From the NCBI RefSeq assembly GCF_013363755.1, contig NZ_CP054840.1:3752001-3816000 (forward strand): 64,000 nt of DNA, in the 5' to 3' direction. Source of the DNA: Comamonas antarctica. GTDB taxonomy: Bacteria; Pseudomonadota; Gammaproteobacteria; Burkholderiales; Burkholderiaceae_C. How positions within the stretch are numbered: the stretch's first letter is position 1; each line of letters starts with the position of its first letter. This document shows positions 42,550 through 51,008 of this stretch, one piece after another. The position numbers and the translations under genes are program-made. The notes under the pieces are model-generated. The model was not told where the DNA came from. It was given only the letters and a program-made list of their open reading frames with translations, and ran no database searches.

Positions 42550-43620
42550 TTACGCGGCCGCGGCCACGCTGAGTTCGCCCACTTCCTTGCGGATCGCGGG
42601 AATGATGCGTTCGCCCCAGAGTTCGATCTGGCGCAGCATGGTTTTCTGGTCGAAATCGCCGAGCTGGGTCTGCAGCGCGATGTGCTTGGGGCGCAGGATG
42701 CTGATTTCCTCGAGCATCTTGTCGATCACCTCATTGACCGAGCCCACGGGCAGGTTGGCGCGCATCTGGTCGAAGCTCAGGTCGGTGGGCGACGGCACTT
42801 CCTGCACCATGTAGCCGTCCTCGCTTTGCGCGCGGCGGAACTTGAGGCTCTCGGAGATGCGGCGCTGGAAGCGCGCGTTGTCGAGGTAGGCATCGACTTC
42901 GGCGCGGTTGTCGGAGGCATAGGCGCAGCGCAGGAAACCGAACTTGACGTCGCGGTCGAGGTCCTTGCCGTTGTCTTCGGCCACCTTGTCGAGGCGCGCG
43001 CGCAGGTTGGCGATGGCGTCGGTGCCGTTGAGCAGCGCGGTGACGAACAGGTTGTGGTTCTCGCGCACGCCGCGGCCCAGCACCGTGGGGTTGCCCGAGG
43101 TGACCCACAGCGGCGGCATGGGGTCCTGCACGCAGCGCACCGCGATCGAGCTGGGCGGCACGTCGAGGTGCTTGCCGTGGTATTCGAAGATGCGCTCGCC
43201 CAGGCCCTTGGGGATGATGTCGAGGAACTCGTTGAAGATCTCGCCCGATTCCTCGATCTTGACGCCGAAGCGCTCGAACTCGAACTCCTGGTAGCCCGAG
43301 CCCACGCCCAGGTCCAGCCGGCCGTTGGAGACGGTGTCGACGAAGCCGACTTCGGCCAGGAAGCGCGCGGGGTGGTACAGCGGCAGGATGCACACGGCCG
43401 TGCCCAGGCGGATGCGGCTGGTCTTGGCGGCGACATGCGCGACCATCATCAGCGGCGAGGGCGACAGCGAGTAGTTGTTGAAGTGGTGTTCGGCGTACCA
43501 GGCGCTGTGGAAGCCGGCCTGCTCGGCGACCACGGTCTGTTCAATCGAGTTCTGGATCACCTGCTGCGAACTCTGGTGATAACCACGTTGCTGAGCGAGG
43601 ATAAATACGCCGAATTCCAT
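42550..43620 (-). CDS. LLM class (luciferase-like) flavin-dependent monooxygenase
   Basis: A 356-residue TIM-barrel enzyme of the bacterial luciferase-like family, which uses reduced FMN and oxygen. The start MEFGVFILAQ has AAGGAAG upstream. AEHHF (43-47) is the family's flavin-site histidine segment, TSRIRLGTAVCILPLYHPAR and GRLDLGVGSGYQ (100-111) are standard. The best characterised relatives oxidise ketones to lactones or esters (type II Baeyer-Villiger) or alkanes and sulfonates. With a flavin reductase directly downstream and an SMP-30 lactonase nearby, the lactone-forming option is attractive but unproven. Confidence 0.88.
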   Translation of the reverse strand: MEFGVFILAQQRGYHQSSQQVIQNSIEQTVVAEQAGFHSAWYAEHHFNNYSLSPSPLMMVAHVAAKTSRIRLGTAVCILPLYHPARFLAEVGFVDTVSNGRLDLGVGSGYQEFEFERFGVKIEESGEIFNEFLDIIPKGLGERIFEYHGKHLDVPPSSIAVRCVQDPMPPLWVTSGNPTVLGRGVRENHNLFVTALLNGTDAIANLRARLDKVAEDNGKDLDRDVKFGFLRCAYASDNRAEVDAYLDNARFQRRISESLKFRRAQSEDGYMVQEVPSPTDLSFDQMRANLPVGSVNEVIDKMLEEISILRPKHIALQTQLGDFDQKTMLRQIELWGERIIPAIRKEVGELSVAAAA

Positions 43621-43648
43621 GGTGTTGCTTCCTTGTTTTGATAGGTGT

Positions 43649-43665
43649 GAATCGTTAAATGATTC
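43649..43665. promoter_or_regulatory. Candidate LysR operator between divergent LLM and lysR genes
   Basis: GAATCGTTAAATGATTC has perfect five-base arms (GAATC/GATTC) and is near-symmetric through its centre. It stands in an A/T-rich patch 29 bp before the LLM start and 69 bp before the lysR start, the usual place for a LysR-type site controlling both genes. Confidence 0.5.
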
Positions 43666-43733
43666 TAGGAAGCCATCGCGCCGGCTGGAATGCATGAAAA
43701 TCGAGGTTCTGTCCTGCGGATATTGGAGAAGTC

Positions 43734-44693
43734 ATGGATCGGCTGCGTGCTATGGAGTTTTTTCTTTCGGTCTCGAAAACCAGGAACTTTTCCACCACGG
43801 CGCGCGATTTCGGGGTTTCCGCGACCGCGGTTTCACGCCTGATCACCGATTTTGAAAATGCGCTCGACGTCAAGCTGCTGCTGCGCTCCACGCGCCAGAT
43901 CGTGCTGACCGAATCGGGCGAGGAATATGCGCGCCAGCTCGAGGGCATCCTGTGGAACATCAACGCCGCGCATGCCAACATCACCGCCATCCGCGAGGCT
44001 CCCAAGGGCCTGCTGCGCGTGCACTCGCGCATGATGTTCGGGCTGGGGGTGCTGCCGCCGCTGATCGCGCGCTTTCGCCGGCTGCACCGCGACATCCACA
44101 TCGAGCTGATCCTGTCGGAAACACCGGCCGACCTGCGGCGCGACCAGATCGACATCGACTTCCGCATCTCGCCGCCGGTCGAGGCCGGCGTGAAGCGGCG
44201 CATCCTGTTTCGCAGCGCGCGCTATCTCGTGGCCTCGCCCGCCTATCTCGCCGAGCGCGTGCTGCCGGCCACGCCCGCCGATCTCGCGCAGCACGACTGC
44301 CTGGCCTATCTGCGGCCCGGCGGCGAGAACGTCTGGCACTTCAGCCAGGGCGGACAGGTCGAGGACCTGCCGTTCCAGCCGCGCCACGCGAGCAACAACG
44401 GCATGGCGCTGCTGGAGCTCGCGCGCCTGGGCGAAGGCATTGCGCTGCTCGACGACTACACCGTGCACGCCGACCTCGAGCGCGGCAGCCTGCTGCGGCT
44501 GCTGCCCGACTACCAGGTCACCAACACCACCTATGAGGAAGGCATGTACGCGACCATCCTGGACACGCCCATGGTGCCGGCCAAGCTGCGGCTGTTCCTC
44601 GACTTCGTCGTCGAGCATGTCTCGGGCGAGAGCAACCGCTTCATCGCGCTGCGCGACGAGATCCCGCCCTCGGCGGATCAGGTCGGCGGCTGA
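43734..44693 (+). CDS. LysR family transcriptional regulator
   Basis: A 319-residue regulator. The N-terminal winged helix-turn-helix spans about 1-60 (AMEFFLSVSKTRNFSTTARDF, then SATAVSRLITDFENAL), and the effector-binding half follows a linker at about 90. It is transcribed divergently from the LLM-flavin reductase-SDR-Bug arm with a 113-bp gap that holds a palindrome, the classic layout of a LysR activator and its target. It probably also senses an intermediate for the downstream acyl-CoA arm. Its end overlaps the convergent SMP-30 gene by 16 bases. Confidence 0.93.
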   Translation: MDRLRAMEFFLSVSKTRNFSTTARDFGVSATAVSRLITDFENALDVKLLLRSTRQIVLTESGEEYARQLEGILWNINAAHANITAIREAPKGLLRVHSRMMFGLGVLPPLIARFRRLHRDIHIELILSETPADLRRDQIDIDFRISPPVEAGVKRRILFRSARYLVASPAYLAERVLPATPADLAQHDCLAYLRPGGENVWHFSQGGQVEDLPFQPRHASNNGMALLELARLGEGIALLDDYTVHADLERGSLLRLLPDYQVTNTTYEEGMYATILDTPMVPAKLRLFLDFVVEHVSGESNRFIALRDEIPPSADQVGG

Positions 44694-45583
44694 ATCGCGC
44701 AGCGCGGCCGGGGCGCGCCGCGCCGGCCCAGGCCGCGCACGCGCAGCACGCGGCCGTCGAGCGGACCGCTGGCGCTGAGCCGGCCGCTGTCGGAAATCGA
44801 AGTCACATAAAGCTCGTCGAGCGCCGGGCCGCCAAAGCACAGCGAACTGGGATGCGCGAGCGGCACGCGCAGCCGCTGCCCCGGCTGGCCCTGCGCGTCG
44901 AAGCGCACGATCTCGCCGGTGTGCACCATCACGCTCCACAGGCCGCCCTGGTCATCGAAGCAGGCGCCGTCAGGGGCCGAGCCCAGGCGCTGGGTGTCGG
45001 CAAACGGCGCGCGCCGCCAGGGCGCATCCCCGGGTGCGGGGTACACATGGATGCGCCGCGCCGCGCTGTCGCTGACGAACACGCGGCCGTCGACGGGGTG
45101 CTGCACCGGGCCATTGACCACGCCATAGCCCTGGTCGACGCGCTCCATGCGGCCCGCGGTATCGATCAGGTACAGGCCGCCCAGCGGCGCCTCGCCCGGC
45201 GCGCGCAGCGTGTGCATGGTGCCGACGCAAAAGCGGCCGTCGGCCAGTGCCGCGCCATCGTTGAGGCGCAGCTGCGGGTGCTGCTCCTGCAGCCGGCCCA
45301 GCGTCTGCATGCGGCCGCTGGCCGGATCGAGCAGCACCACGCTTTCGCGCAGCGCCACGACCAGGCGCCCGTCGTGGTTGAGCGCGAACGAACCCAGCGG
45401 CGCGGGCAGTTCCAGCCGTTGCTGCTCCTGGCCCTGCGCGTCGAGCGCGAGCAGCAGGCCGTCGCGGCTGTCGATCAGCCACAGCCACTGGCGCGCCGCA
45501 TCCCAGACCGGGCATTCGCCCAGGCGCGTGTGCAGCGTGCCGAAGGGCTGGATTTCTGGACGGGAAGCGGGGGAGGAAGGCAT
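44678..45583 (-). CDS. SMP-30/gluconolactonase family lactonase
   Basis: A 301-residue six-bladed propeller. The divalent-metal ligands of the family are present: E23 in LGECPVW, N157 in VVNGPVQHP and D205 in SAPDGACFD; N108 in RLNDG lines the substrate pocket. There is no signal peptide, so it acts in the cytoplasm. These enzymes open sugar or other lactones. Its position between the LysR gene and the acyl-CoA operon suggests it opens a lactone made by the LLM monooxygenase. It is transcribed away from the crotonase operon. Confidence 0.88.
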   Translation of the reverse strand: MPSSPASRPEIQPFGTLHTRLGECPVWDAARQWLWLIDSRDGLLLALDAQGQEQQRLELPAPLGSFALNHDGRLVVALRESVVLLDPASGRMQTLGRLQEQHPQLRLNDGAALADGRFCVGTMHTLRAPGEAPLGGLYLIDTAGRMERVDQGYGVVNGPVQHPVDGRVFVSDSAARRIHVYPAPGDAPWRRAPFADTQRLGSAPDGACFDDQGGLWSVMVHTGEIVRFDAQGQPGQRLRVPLAHPSSLCFGGPALDELYVTSISDSGRLSASGPLDGRVLRVRGLGRRGAPRPRCAIQPPT

Positions 45584-45794
45584 GGCGGCGGGAGGCTGAA
45601 AAGGGAGCGCGGGGCGCTGCGCGGCGCAGGCGATGGCATCGATCTTACGGGGGGATCACGGCCCGACTCCGTACGTTTTCGCAGAACACATCCAACGATT
45701 TGGCGGGGACTGATTTGCCGGGTTCGTCCCTAGAATTTCCTGGCGCCCCCCATGCAGAGGGCTCGGGCCCCCGCCCGAACACCAGGAGACAAAT
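45584..45794 (+). promoter_or_regulatory. Promoter region of the acyl-CoA operon
   Basis: Two transcription units diverge from this 299-bp gap (SMP-30 to the left, the crotonase operon to the right), so both promoters must lie here. I see no strongly conserved -35/-10 pair and no palindrome matching the 43649 site. A good Shine-Dalgarno (AGGAGAC, 45784-45790) closes the region, well upstream of the crotonase ATG. Confidence 0.4.
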
Positions 45795-45890
45795 GTGAAC
45801 GCCACCGATTTTCCGCAGCGCGCTGTGGATATTCCCCTTTCTTGCCCGGCAACTGCCCTATTCGATCTGACGGGGGTGAAACATGGCTGA
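45795..45890 (+). CDS. Possible 31-codon leader peptide upstream of the crotonase gene
   Basis: AGGAGAC at 45784-45790 is correctly spaced before a GTG at 45795 that opens a 31-codon reading frame (VNATDFPQRAVDIPLS...) ending at the TGA of 45888-45890, eight bases into the crotonase gene (ATGGCTGA). An ATG two bases upstream is followed at once by TGA. The overlap could couple translation of the crotonase to the leader. It may also be a chance frame or the relic of a deleted gene start. Confidence 0.3.
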   Translation: MNATDFPQRAVDIPLSCPATALFDLTGVKHG

Positions 45891-46653
45891 GAAAAGCGTG
45901 CTGTTTGAAATCAAGGACAAAGTGGCGCTGGTCACGCTCAATCGTCCTCCGGTCAATGCATTGAGCCGTGCCATGCGCCGTGAAATCGTCGCGATCTTTG
46001 ACGACATTTCCGCGCGCGACGATATTCGCTGCGCGGTATTGACGGGCCAGGGATCGGTTTTCTGCGCCGGCGCCGATTTGAAAGACCGGCCCGACGCCGA
46101 TATTCCCGGCGATTTTCTCGAACACAACCGCATTACCCGCGAAACCGGCAATGCCATCCGCGAATGCGCCAAGCCGGTGATCGCCGCGATCAATGGCGCC
46201 GCGCTGGGTGCGGGCCTGGGCCTGGCCGCGGCCTGCGACATCCTCTATGCCTCGGACAACGCCACCTTCGGCATGCCCGAGATCAACGTCGGCCTGGCCG
46301 GCGGCGCGTCGATGCTGCGCACGCTGTTCGGCCGCTCCACCGCGCGGCGCATGTTCTTCACCGGCCAGCGCCTCACGGCCGCCGAGCTGCTGCAGCGCAA
46401 CGTGCTCGAAGCCGTGCTGCCGCCCGAGGAGCTGCTGCCCGTGGCCATGAAGCTGGCGCACGAGATTGCCGCCAAGGCGCCGCTGGCCGTGATCTACGCC
46501 AAGCGCGCGGCCAATATGGTCGACGTGATGCCGCAGCGCGATGCCTACCGCTTCGAGCAGGAGTTCACCATGACGCTGGCGCGCACCGAAGACGCGCGCG
46601 AAGCGCGCATGGCATTCCTCGAAAAGCGCGAGCCGCAGTTCAAGGGGCGCTGA
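45883..46653 (+). CDS. Crotonase-fold protein (enoyl-CoA hydratase/isomerase family)
   Basis: A 256-residue crotonase. The oxyanion-hole segment CAGADLK (61-67) and the second turn NGAALGAGLGLAAACD are present. The catalytic Glu of the PEI motif is kept (E133 in FGMPEINVG), but the position of the other hydratase Glu is Gly (G113). Classic hydratases need both, so this may be an isomerase, a hydrolase or another CoA-dependent lyase. It leads the operon of acyl-CoA synthetase, two acyl-CoA dehydrogenases and two SDRs, starting 3 bp before the next gene. Confidence 0.9.
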   Translation: MAEKSVLFEIKDKVALVTLNRPPVNALSRAMRREIVAIFDDISARDDIRCAVLTGQGSVFCAGADLKDRPDADIPGDFLEHNRITRETGNAIRECAKPVIAAINGAALGAGLGLAAACDILYASDNATFGMPEINVGLAGGASMLRTLFGRSTARRMFFTGQRLTAAELLQRNVLEAVLPPEELLPVAMKLAHEIAAKAPLAVIYAKRAANMVDVMPQRDAYRFEQEFTMTLARTEDAREARMAFLEKREPQFKGR

Positions 46654-46656
46654 ACC

Positions 46657-48825
46657 ATGAGCGACTATCAGACACCCGCCCCCGGGGCCGGGATGGACGC
46701 CTTTTTCCTGGCGCGCGGCATTGCGGTGATCGGCGCGTCGGCCGAGCCCACCAAGATCGGCGGCCGCCCGGTGCATCTGCTGCGCCGCCATGGCTATGCC
46801 GGCAGCATCTATCCGATCAACCCCAAGGGCGGCGAGATCCAGGGCCTGCCGGCCTATGCCCGCCTGGCCGACACGCCCGAAGCGCCCGAACTGGCGCTGA
46901 TTGCCGTGCCCGCTTCCCACGCCGTGCAGGCGGTGCAGGACTGCGCGGCGCGCGGCGTGCGCGCCGTGGTGGTGCTGTCCTCGGGCTTTGCCGAGGCCGG
47001 TGACGAAGGCGCGGCCTGGCAGGCCGAGATGCGCGCCATTGCGCTGCGCCACGGCATGCGCCTGCTGGGCCCGAACTGCCTGGGTACGGTGGGCGTGGCC
47101 GAGCGCGCGATCGGCTCGTTCTCGGTGGCGCTCGAAGACTACTTCCCTCAAGCCGGTGCCGTGGGCATCGTCTCGCAGTCGGGCAATATCGGCAGCTACA
47201 CGCTGCAGTTGCTGGTGCAGCGCGGCGTCGGCATCAGCCGCATGGTGACCACGGGCAACGAGGCCGAAGTCGACCTGGCCGACGGCATTGCCGCGCTGGC
47301 GCGGGACCCGGCCACGCGCGTGATCCTGTGCTGCATGGAAACCTGCCGCGATGGCGAACGCCTCACGCAGGCGCTGGCGATTGCGCGCGAACACCAGACC
47401 CCGGTGGTGGTGCTGAAGATAGGCGCCACCGAACAGGGCCAGGCCGCGGCGGCCTCGCACACCGGCGCGCTCGCCGCTTCGGACGCGGTGATCGACGCCG
47501 TGCTGCGCCGCCATGGCGCGCTGCGCGTGCGCTCGCATGAAGACCTGGTGGAGATCGGCCAGGCGCTGGGCCAGCTGATGCCCATCGGCCAGCCGCACTG
47601 CCTGCCACGCAAGCCCGCGGTGACGCTGGTCGCGGCTTCGGGCGGCTTCGGCATCATGATGGCCGACGCGATGAGCGAGGCCGGCCTGGCGCTGCCCGCG
47701 CTGGCGCCCGCCACGCGCGCGCGCATTCACCAGGTGCTGCCCGGCGCGAGCACCAGCAACCCGGTCGATGCCTCGGCGCAGATCTCGAGCCGCCCCGACA
47801 TCCTGTTCGAGGTGCTGTCCGCGCTGCAGGAAGACCCGGGCGAGGCCACCACGGTGCTGTTCCTGTCGCTGGGCCTGTACAGCAGCCGGCTGCGCGACAT
47901 CTACCTGCAGGCATTGGCGCAGCTGCGCGCCGCCTATCCGCAGCGCCCGCTGGTCATCATCAGCCGCGGCCCGGCCGAGGCCGTGGTGCAGATCCAGGCG
48001 CTGGGCATTCCGGTGTTCTCCAGCATCGACGCCGCCGCGCGCGGCATCGATGCGCTGGTGCGCATGGCCGCGCTGCTGGATGCGGCGCCGGCCGCCGCGC
48101 CCGCCGTGAACGGCACCGGCGCCCGCCTGCCCGAAGATACCTTCCGCAATGAATACGCGGCCAAGCAGGCGCTGATCGACGCCGGTTTCGAGGTGCCGCG
48201 CGAGCTGCGCGCGGCCGATGCCGAGGCCGCCGTCAAGGCCGCCGAAGCGCTGGGCTATCCGGTGGTGCTGAAGATCCTGTCCGAGGACATCGCGCACAAG
48301 ACCGAAGCCGGCGGCGTGGCGCTGAACCTGGGCGATGCCGAGGCGGTGCGCGCGGCCAGCGCGCGCATCTTCGCCAGCGTCGCGCGCCATGCGCCCGATG
48401 CGCGCCTCGACGGCCTGCTGGTCGCGCCGATGCTGCGCGGCGGCACCGAGCTGATCGCCGGCATCTCGCGCGACCCGGTGTTCGGGCCGGTGGTCATGGT
48501 CGGCATGGGCGGCATCTATGCCGAAGTGCTGCGCGACGTGGCCGTGCAGCCCGCGCCCGTGAGCGAGGACCAGGCCACGGCCATGATCCGCTCGCTGCGC
48601 CTGTTCCCGCTGCTCGACGGCGCGCGCGGCCAGGCGCCGGCCGATGTCGCTGCCGCCGCGCGCGCCGTCGCGCGCCTGTCCGAATTCGCCTGCGCGCACC
48701 GCGAACAGGTGGCGGAAATCGACCTGAATCCCATCCTCGTGCGTCCCCAGGGACAAGGCATTGCCATCCTCGACGCCCTGATGGTGCCCCTCACTCCCGA
48801 ACCCGAGACCGCCCATGCACAATGA
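46657..48825 (+). CDS. ADP-forming acyl-CoA synthetase (acetate-CoA ligase family, alpha-beta fusion)
   Basis: A 722-residue fusion of the NDP-forming acyl-CoA synthetase subunits. In order: a CoA-binding domain (GIAVIGASAEPTKIGGRPVH, about 20-40), succinyl-CoA-ligase-like domains with SQSGNIGSY and the phosphohistidine loop SHTGALAASD (H268), and a C-terminal ATP-grasp domain (about 505-715) with KTEAGGVALNL, GMGGIYAEV and LNPILVRP. It should join an organic acid to CoA with ATP, giving ADP and phosphate. In this operon it probably activates the ring-opened acid before beta-oxidation. It overlaps the next gene by 11 bases. Confidence 0.9.
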   Translation: MSDYQTPAPGAGMDAFFLARGIAVIGASAEPTKIGGRPVHLLRRHGYAGSIYPINPKGGEIQGLPAYARLADTPEAPELALIAVPASHAVQAVQDCAARGVRAVVVLSSGFAEAGDEGAAWQAEMRAIALRHGMRLLGPNCLGTVGVAERAIGSFSVALEDYFPQAGAVGIVSQSGNIGSYTLQLLVQRGVGISRMVTTGNEAEVDLADGIAALARDPATRVILCCMETCRDGERLTQALAIAREHQTPVVVLKIGATEQGQAAAASHTGALAASDAVIDAVLRRHGALRVRSHEDLVEIGQALGQLMPIGQPHCLPRKPAVTLVAASGGFGIMMADAMSEAGLALPALAPATRARIHQVLPGASTSNPVDASAQISSRPDILFEVLSALQEDPGEATTVLFLSLGLYSSRLRDIYLQALAQLRAAYPQRPLVIISRGPAEAVVQIQALGIPVFSSIDAAARGIDALVRMAALLDAAPAAAPAVNGTGARLPEDTFRNEYAAKQALIDAGFEVPRELRAADAEAAVKAAEALGYPVVLKILSEDIAHKTEAGGVALNLGDAEAVRAASARIFASVARHAPDARLDGLLVAPMLRGGTELIAGISRDPVFGPVVMVGMGGIYAEVLRDVAVQPAPVSEDQATAMIRSLRLFPLLDGARGQAPADVAAAARAVARLSEFACAHREQVAEIDLNPILVRPQGQGIAILDALMVPLTPEPETAHAQ

Positions 48826-50017
48826 CCTCGACCCGGCGCAGCTGCCGCCCAGCGCCGACCTGGCGCGCTACCGCCAGCACGCGCGCGACTGGCTGGCCAG
48901 CCACCTGCCCGCGCACATGCGCGCCGACAGCCTCGACTACCGTACGCCCACGCTGCAGGAAAGCCGTGAATGGGAGGCCGCGATGCACCAGGCCGGCCTG
49001 GCCGGCATGACCTGGCCCACGGTCTACGGCGGCCAGGGCCTGAGCCTGCGCGAGCACCTGGTCGTGAACCAGGAAGTCGGCAGCCTGCTGATGCCCGACA
49101 GCGTGGGCTCGATCGGCAAGGAACTCGCGGGCCCGATCATCATGGCCGTGGGCACGGAGGCCCAGAAGCAGGACTTCCTCGCCAACATCCTGGGCATGCG
49201 CGAGTTCTGGTGCCAGGGCTTTTCCGAACCCGACGCGGGCTCGGACCTGGCGCGGCTGCGCACCAAGGCGGTTCTCGAAGGCGGCCAGTGGCGCATCAAC
49301 GGCCAGAAGATCTGGACCAGCGGCGCGGCCAAGGCGCATTACTGCCTGCTGCTGGCGCGCACCGGCACCGTCGCCGACCGCCACCGTGGCCTGCTGATGT
49401 TTGCCGTGCCCATGGACACGCCGGGCATCCGCATCGTGCCGATCAAGTCCATCGACGGCAAGGATTCGTTTGCCGAGGTGTTCTTCGACGATGTGGTCGT
49501 GCCCGACAGCGCGCGCCTGGGCGCGCCCGACGAGGGCTGGGCCGCGGCGCTCAAGGTGCTGGGCATCGAACGCGCCACCAACCGCATGTACCGGCCCTGG
49601 CGCTTCGAGGCCGAGCTGCGTTTCCTGGTGCGCGCGCTGCGCTCCGACGCGCAGCTCGCGCGCCAGCTCGAAGACGGCGGCGTGCAGCGCCGCATCGGCG
49701 AGCTGCTGGCCGAGATCGACGGCCTCAAGGGCCTGGTCGAGCGCTCGGTCGACCAGATCATGCAGGGCCAGGCGGTGGGCGCACGTGGCTCGCTGACCAA
49801 GCTGTTCTGGTCCGAATGCCACCAGTCGTTTGCCGGCTTCGCGCTGTCGCAGGTGAGCCAGATCGGCCCGCAATCGAGCGCCCTGGCGCAGCGTGCGCGC
49901 AAGCTGTTCACCCAGGCCTACCTGTTCTCACGCGCCGAGACGATCTACGCCGGCACCTCCGAAGTCCAGCTCGATCTGATCGCGCAACGCATTCTCCAGC
50001 TGCCCCGGGAGCACTGA
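48815..50017 (+). CDS. Acyl-CoA dehydrogenase family protein, subunit 1
   Basis: A 400-residue flavoprotein with the ACAD fold: N-terminal helices to about 115, a beta domain (WCQGFSEPDAGSDLARL, GQKIWTSGA) and a C-terminal helical bundle ending ETIYAGTSEVQLDLIAQRIL. The residue before GTSE, which is the catalytic Glu of medium-chain and similar dehydrogenases (YEGT), is Ala (A379). The active base may be placed elsewhere, or may come from the partner subunit encoded one base downstream. Such tandem ACAD pairs are known to form heterotetramers on bulky substrates such as steroid side chains. Confidence 0.9.
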   Translation: MHNDLDPAQLPPSADLARYRQHARDWLASHLPAHMRADSLDYRTPTLQESREWEAAMHQAGLAGMTWPTVYGGQGLSLREHLVVNQEVGSLLMPDSVGSIGKELAGPIIMAVGTEAQKQDFLANILGMREFWCQGFSEPDAGSDLARLRTKAVLEGGQWRINGQKIWTSGAAKAHYCLLLARTGTVADRHRGLLMFAVPMDTPGIRIVPIKSIDGKDSFAEVFFDDVVVPDSARLGAPDEGWAAALKVLGIERATNRMYRPWRFEAELRFLVRALRSDAQLARQLEDGGVQRRIGELLAEIDGLKGLVERSVDQIMQGQAVGARGSLTKLFWSECHQSFAGFALSQVSQIGPQSSALAQRARKLFTQAYLFSRAETIYAGTSEVQLDLIAQRILQLPREH

Positions 50018-50018
50018 C

Positions 50019-51008
50019 ATGACCCAACAAGACCAGGGGCTGCGCCCCGAGGAATTCGGCGAGGCCGCCGAAGCCGCGATCACCGACGCGCTGCAGCGCC
50101 CCGCCGACGCCCATGCGGGCGTGCTGGCCGCGGCCGGCCTGTTCGGCGTCTGCGCGCCCGAAGACGCGGGCGGCATGGCGCTGCCGCTGGCGTTTGCCGT
50201 GCCCGTGGTGCAGGCCGCGGGCCGGCTGCGCCTGCGCTTTGCGCTGGCCGAGCAGATCGTGCTCGCGCGCCACCTGCCGGACGTGGCGCTGCGTGCGGCG
50301 CTGGTCGACGGCAGCCGCCAGGCCACCATTGCCTGGCAGGGCCGGCTGGGCGACGCCTGGGTCGGCCATGCGCGCCAGGCGCAGCAGGCCGACTGGCTGC
50401 TGCTGCGCGCGGCCCAGGGCGAGGGCGCGCAGCTGGTCGATCTGTCCGGCGCGCCGCGCGAACTCGATCCCGCGCTTGATCCCGAGGAACCCGCGGCCTG
50501 GCTCGACCTGTCGCAGGCCCCGGTGCTGGCCGAACTCGACGCCGACTCAGCCGCCGCGCTGTGGCATGACCTGGACCTGCTGTTCGCGGCCAGCGCCCAT
50601 GGCGCGGCCGATGGCGCGCTGCAGGCCGCCGTCGAGCACACCGGCACGCGCGTGCAGTTCGGCGCGCCGCTGTCGACGCGCCAGGCCGTGCGCCATTGGC
50701 TCGCGCGCATGAAGCTGTTCCACGAAGCCAGCGGCGCGGCCATCTACCATGCGCTGCGCGTCGACCCCGCCGAACCGGAACGCGCAGCGCCCGCGCGCGC
50801 GGCGCGCAGCGCGCTGGCGCTCAATCTGCAGCACGCGGCTTTCATCATCGAGAAGGCCATGCACCTGCACGGGGGCATGGGCTTCACCTGGGAGCTGCCG
50901 CTGCACCGCGCGCTGCGCAGCGTGCGCGCGCTCGATGCCGCCTGCGGCGCGGGTGCGCTCGCGCGCCAGCTGGGACAAGACTTCATCAATGCACAGGAGG
51001 CCGCATGA
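50019..51008 (+). CDS. Acyl-CoA dehydrogenase family protein, subunit 2
   Basis: A 329-residue, shorter and more divergent ACAD. The N-terminal half keeps the helical fold but has weak beta-domain motifs. The C-terminal part is characteristic: TGTRVQFGAPLSTRQAVRHW and MHLHGGMGFTWELPLHRALR. It begins one base after the first ACAD gene and ends in an ATGA overlap with the SDR gene. The short length and lack of the full flavin-binding set fit a partner in an alpha2beta2 heteromer, as with FadE-type pairs in actinobacterial and proteobacterial steroid catabolism. Confidence 0.85.
   Translation: MTQQDQGLRPEEFGEAAEAAITDALQRPADAHAGVLAAAGLFGVCAPEDAGGMALPLAFAVPVVQAAGRLRLRFALAEQIVLARHLPDVALRAALVDGSRQATIAWQGRLGDAWVGHARQAQQADWLLLRAAQGEGAQLVDLSGAPRELDPALDPEEPAAWLDLSQAPVLAELDADSAAALWHDLDLLFAASAHGAADGALQAAVEHTGTRVQFGAPLSTRQAVRHWLARMKLFHEASGAAIYHALRVDPAEPERAAPARAARSALALNLQHAAFIIEKAMHLHGGMGFTWELPLHRALRSVRALDAACGAGALARQLGQDFINAQEAA

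Noticed and set aside
45730..48822. 1030-codon open frame opposite the crotonase and acyl-CoA synthetase genes
   Set aside because: Composition is Arg/His/Gln/Ala-rich shadow; the plus-strand genes have clear families.
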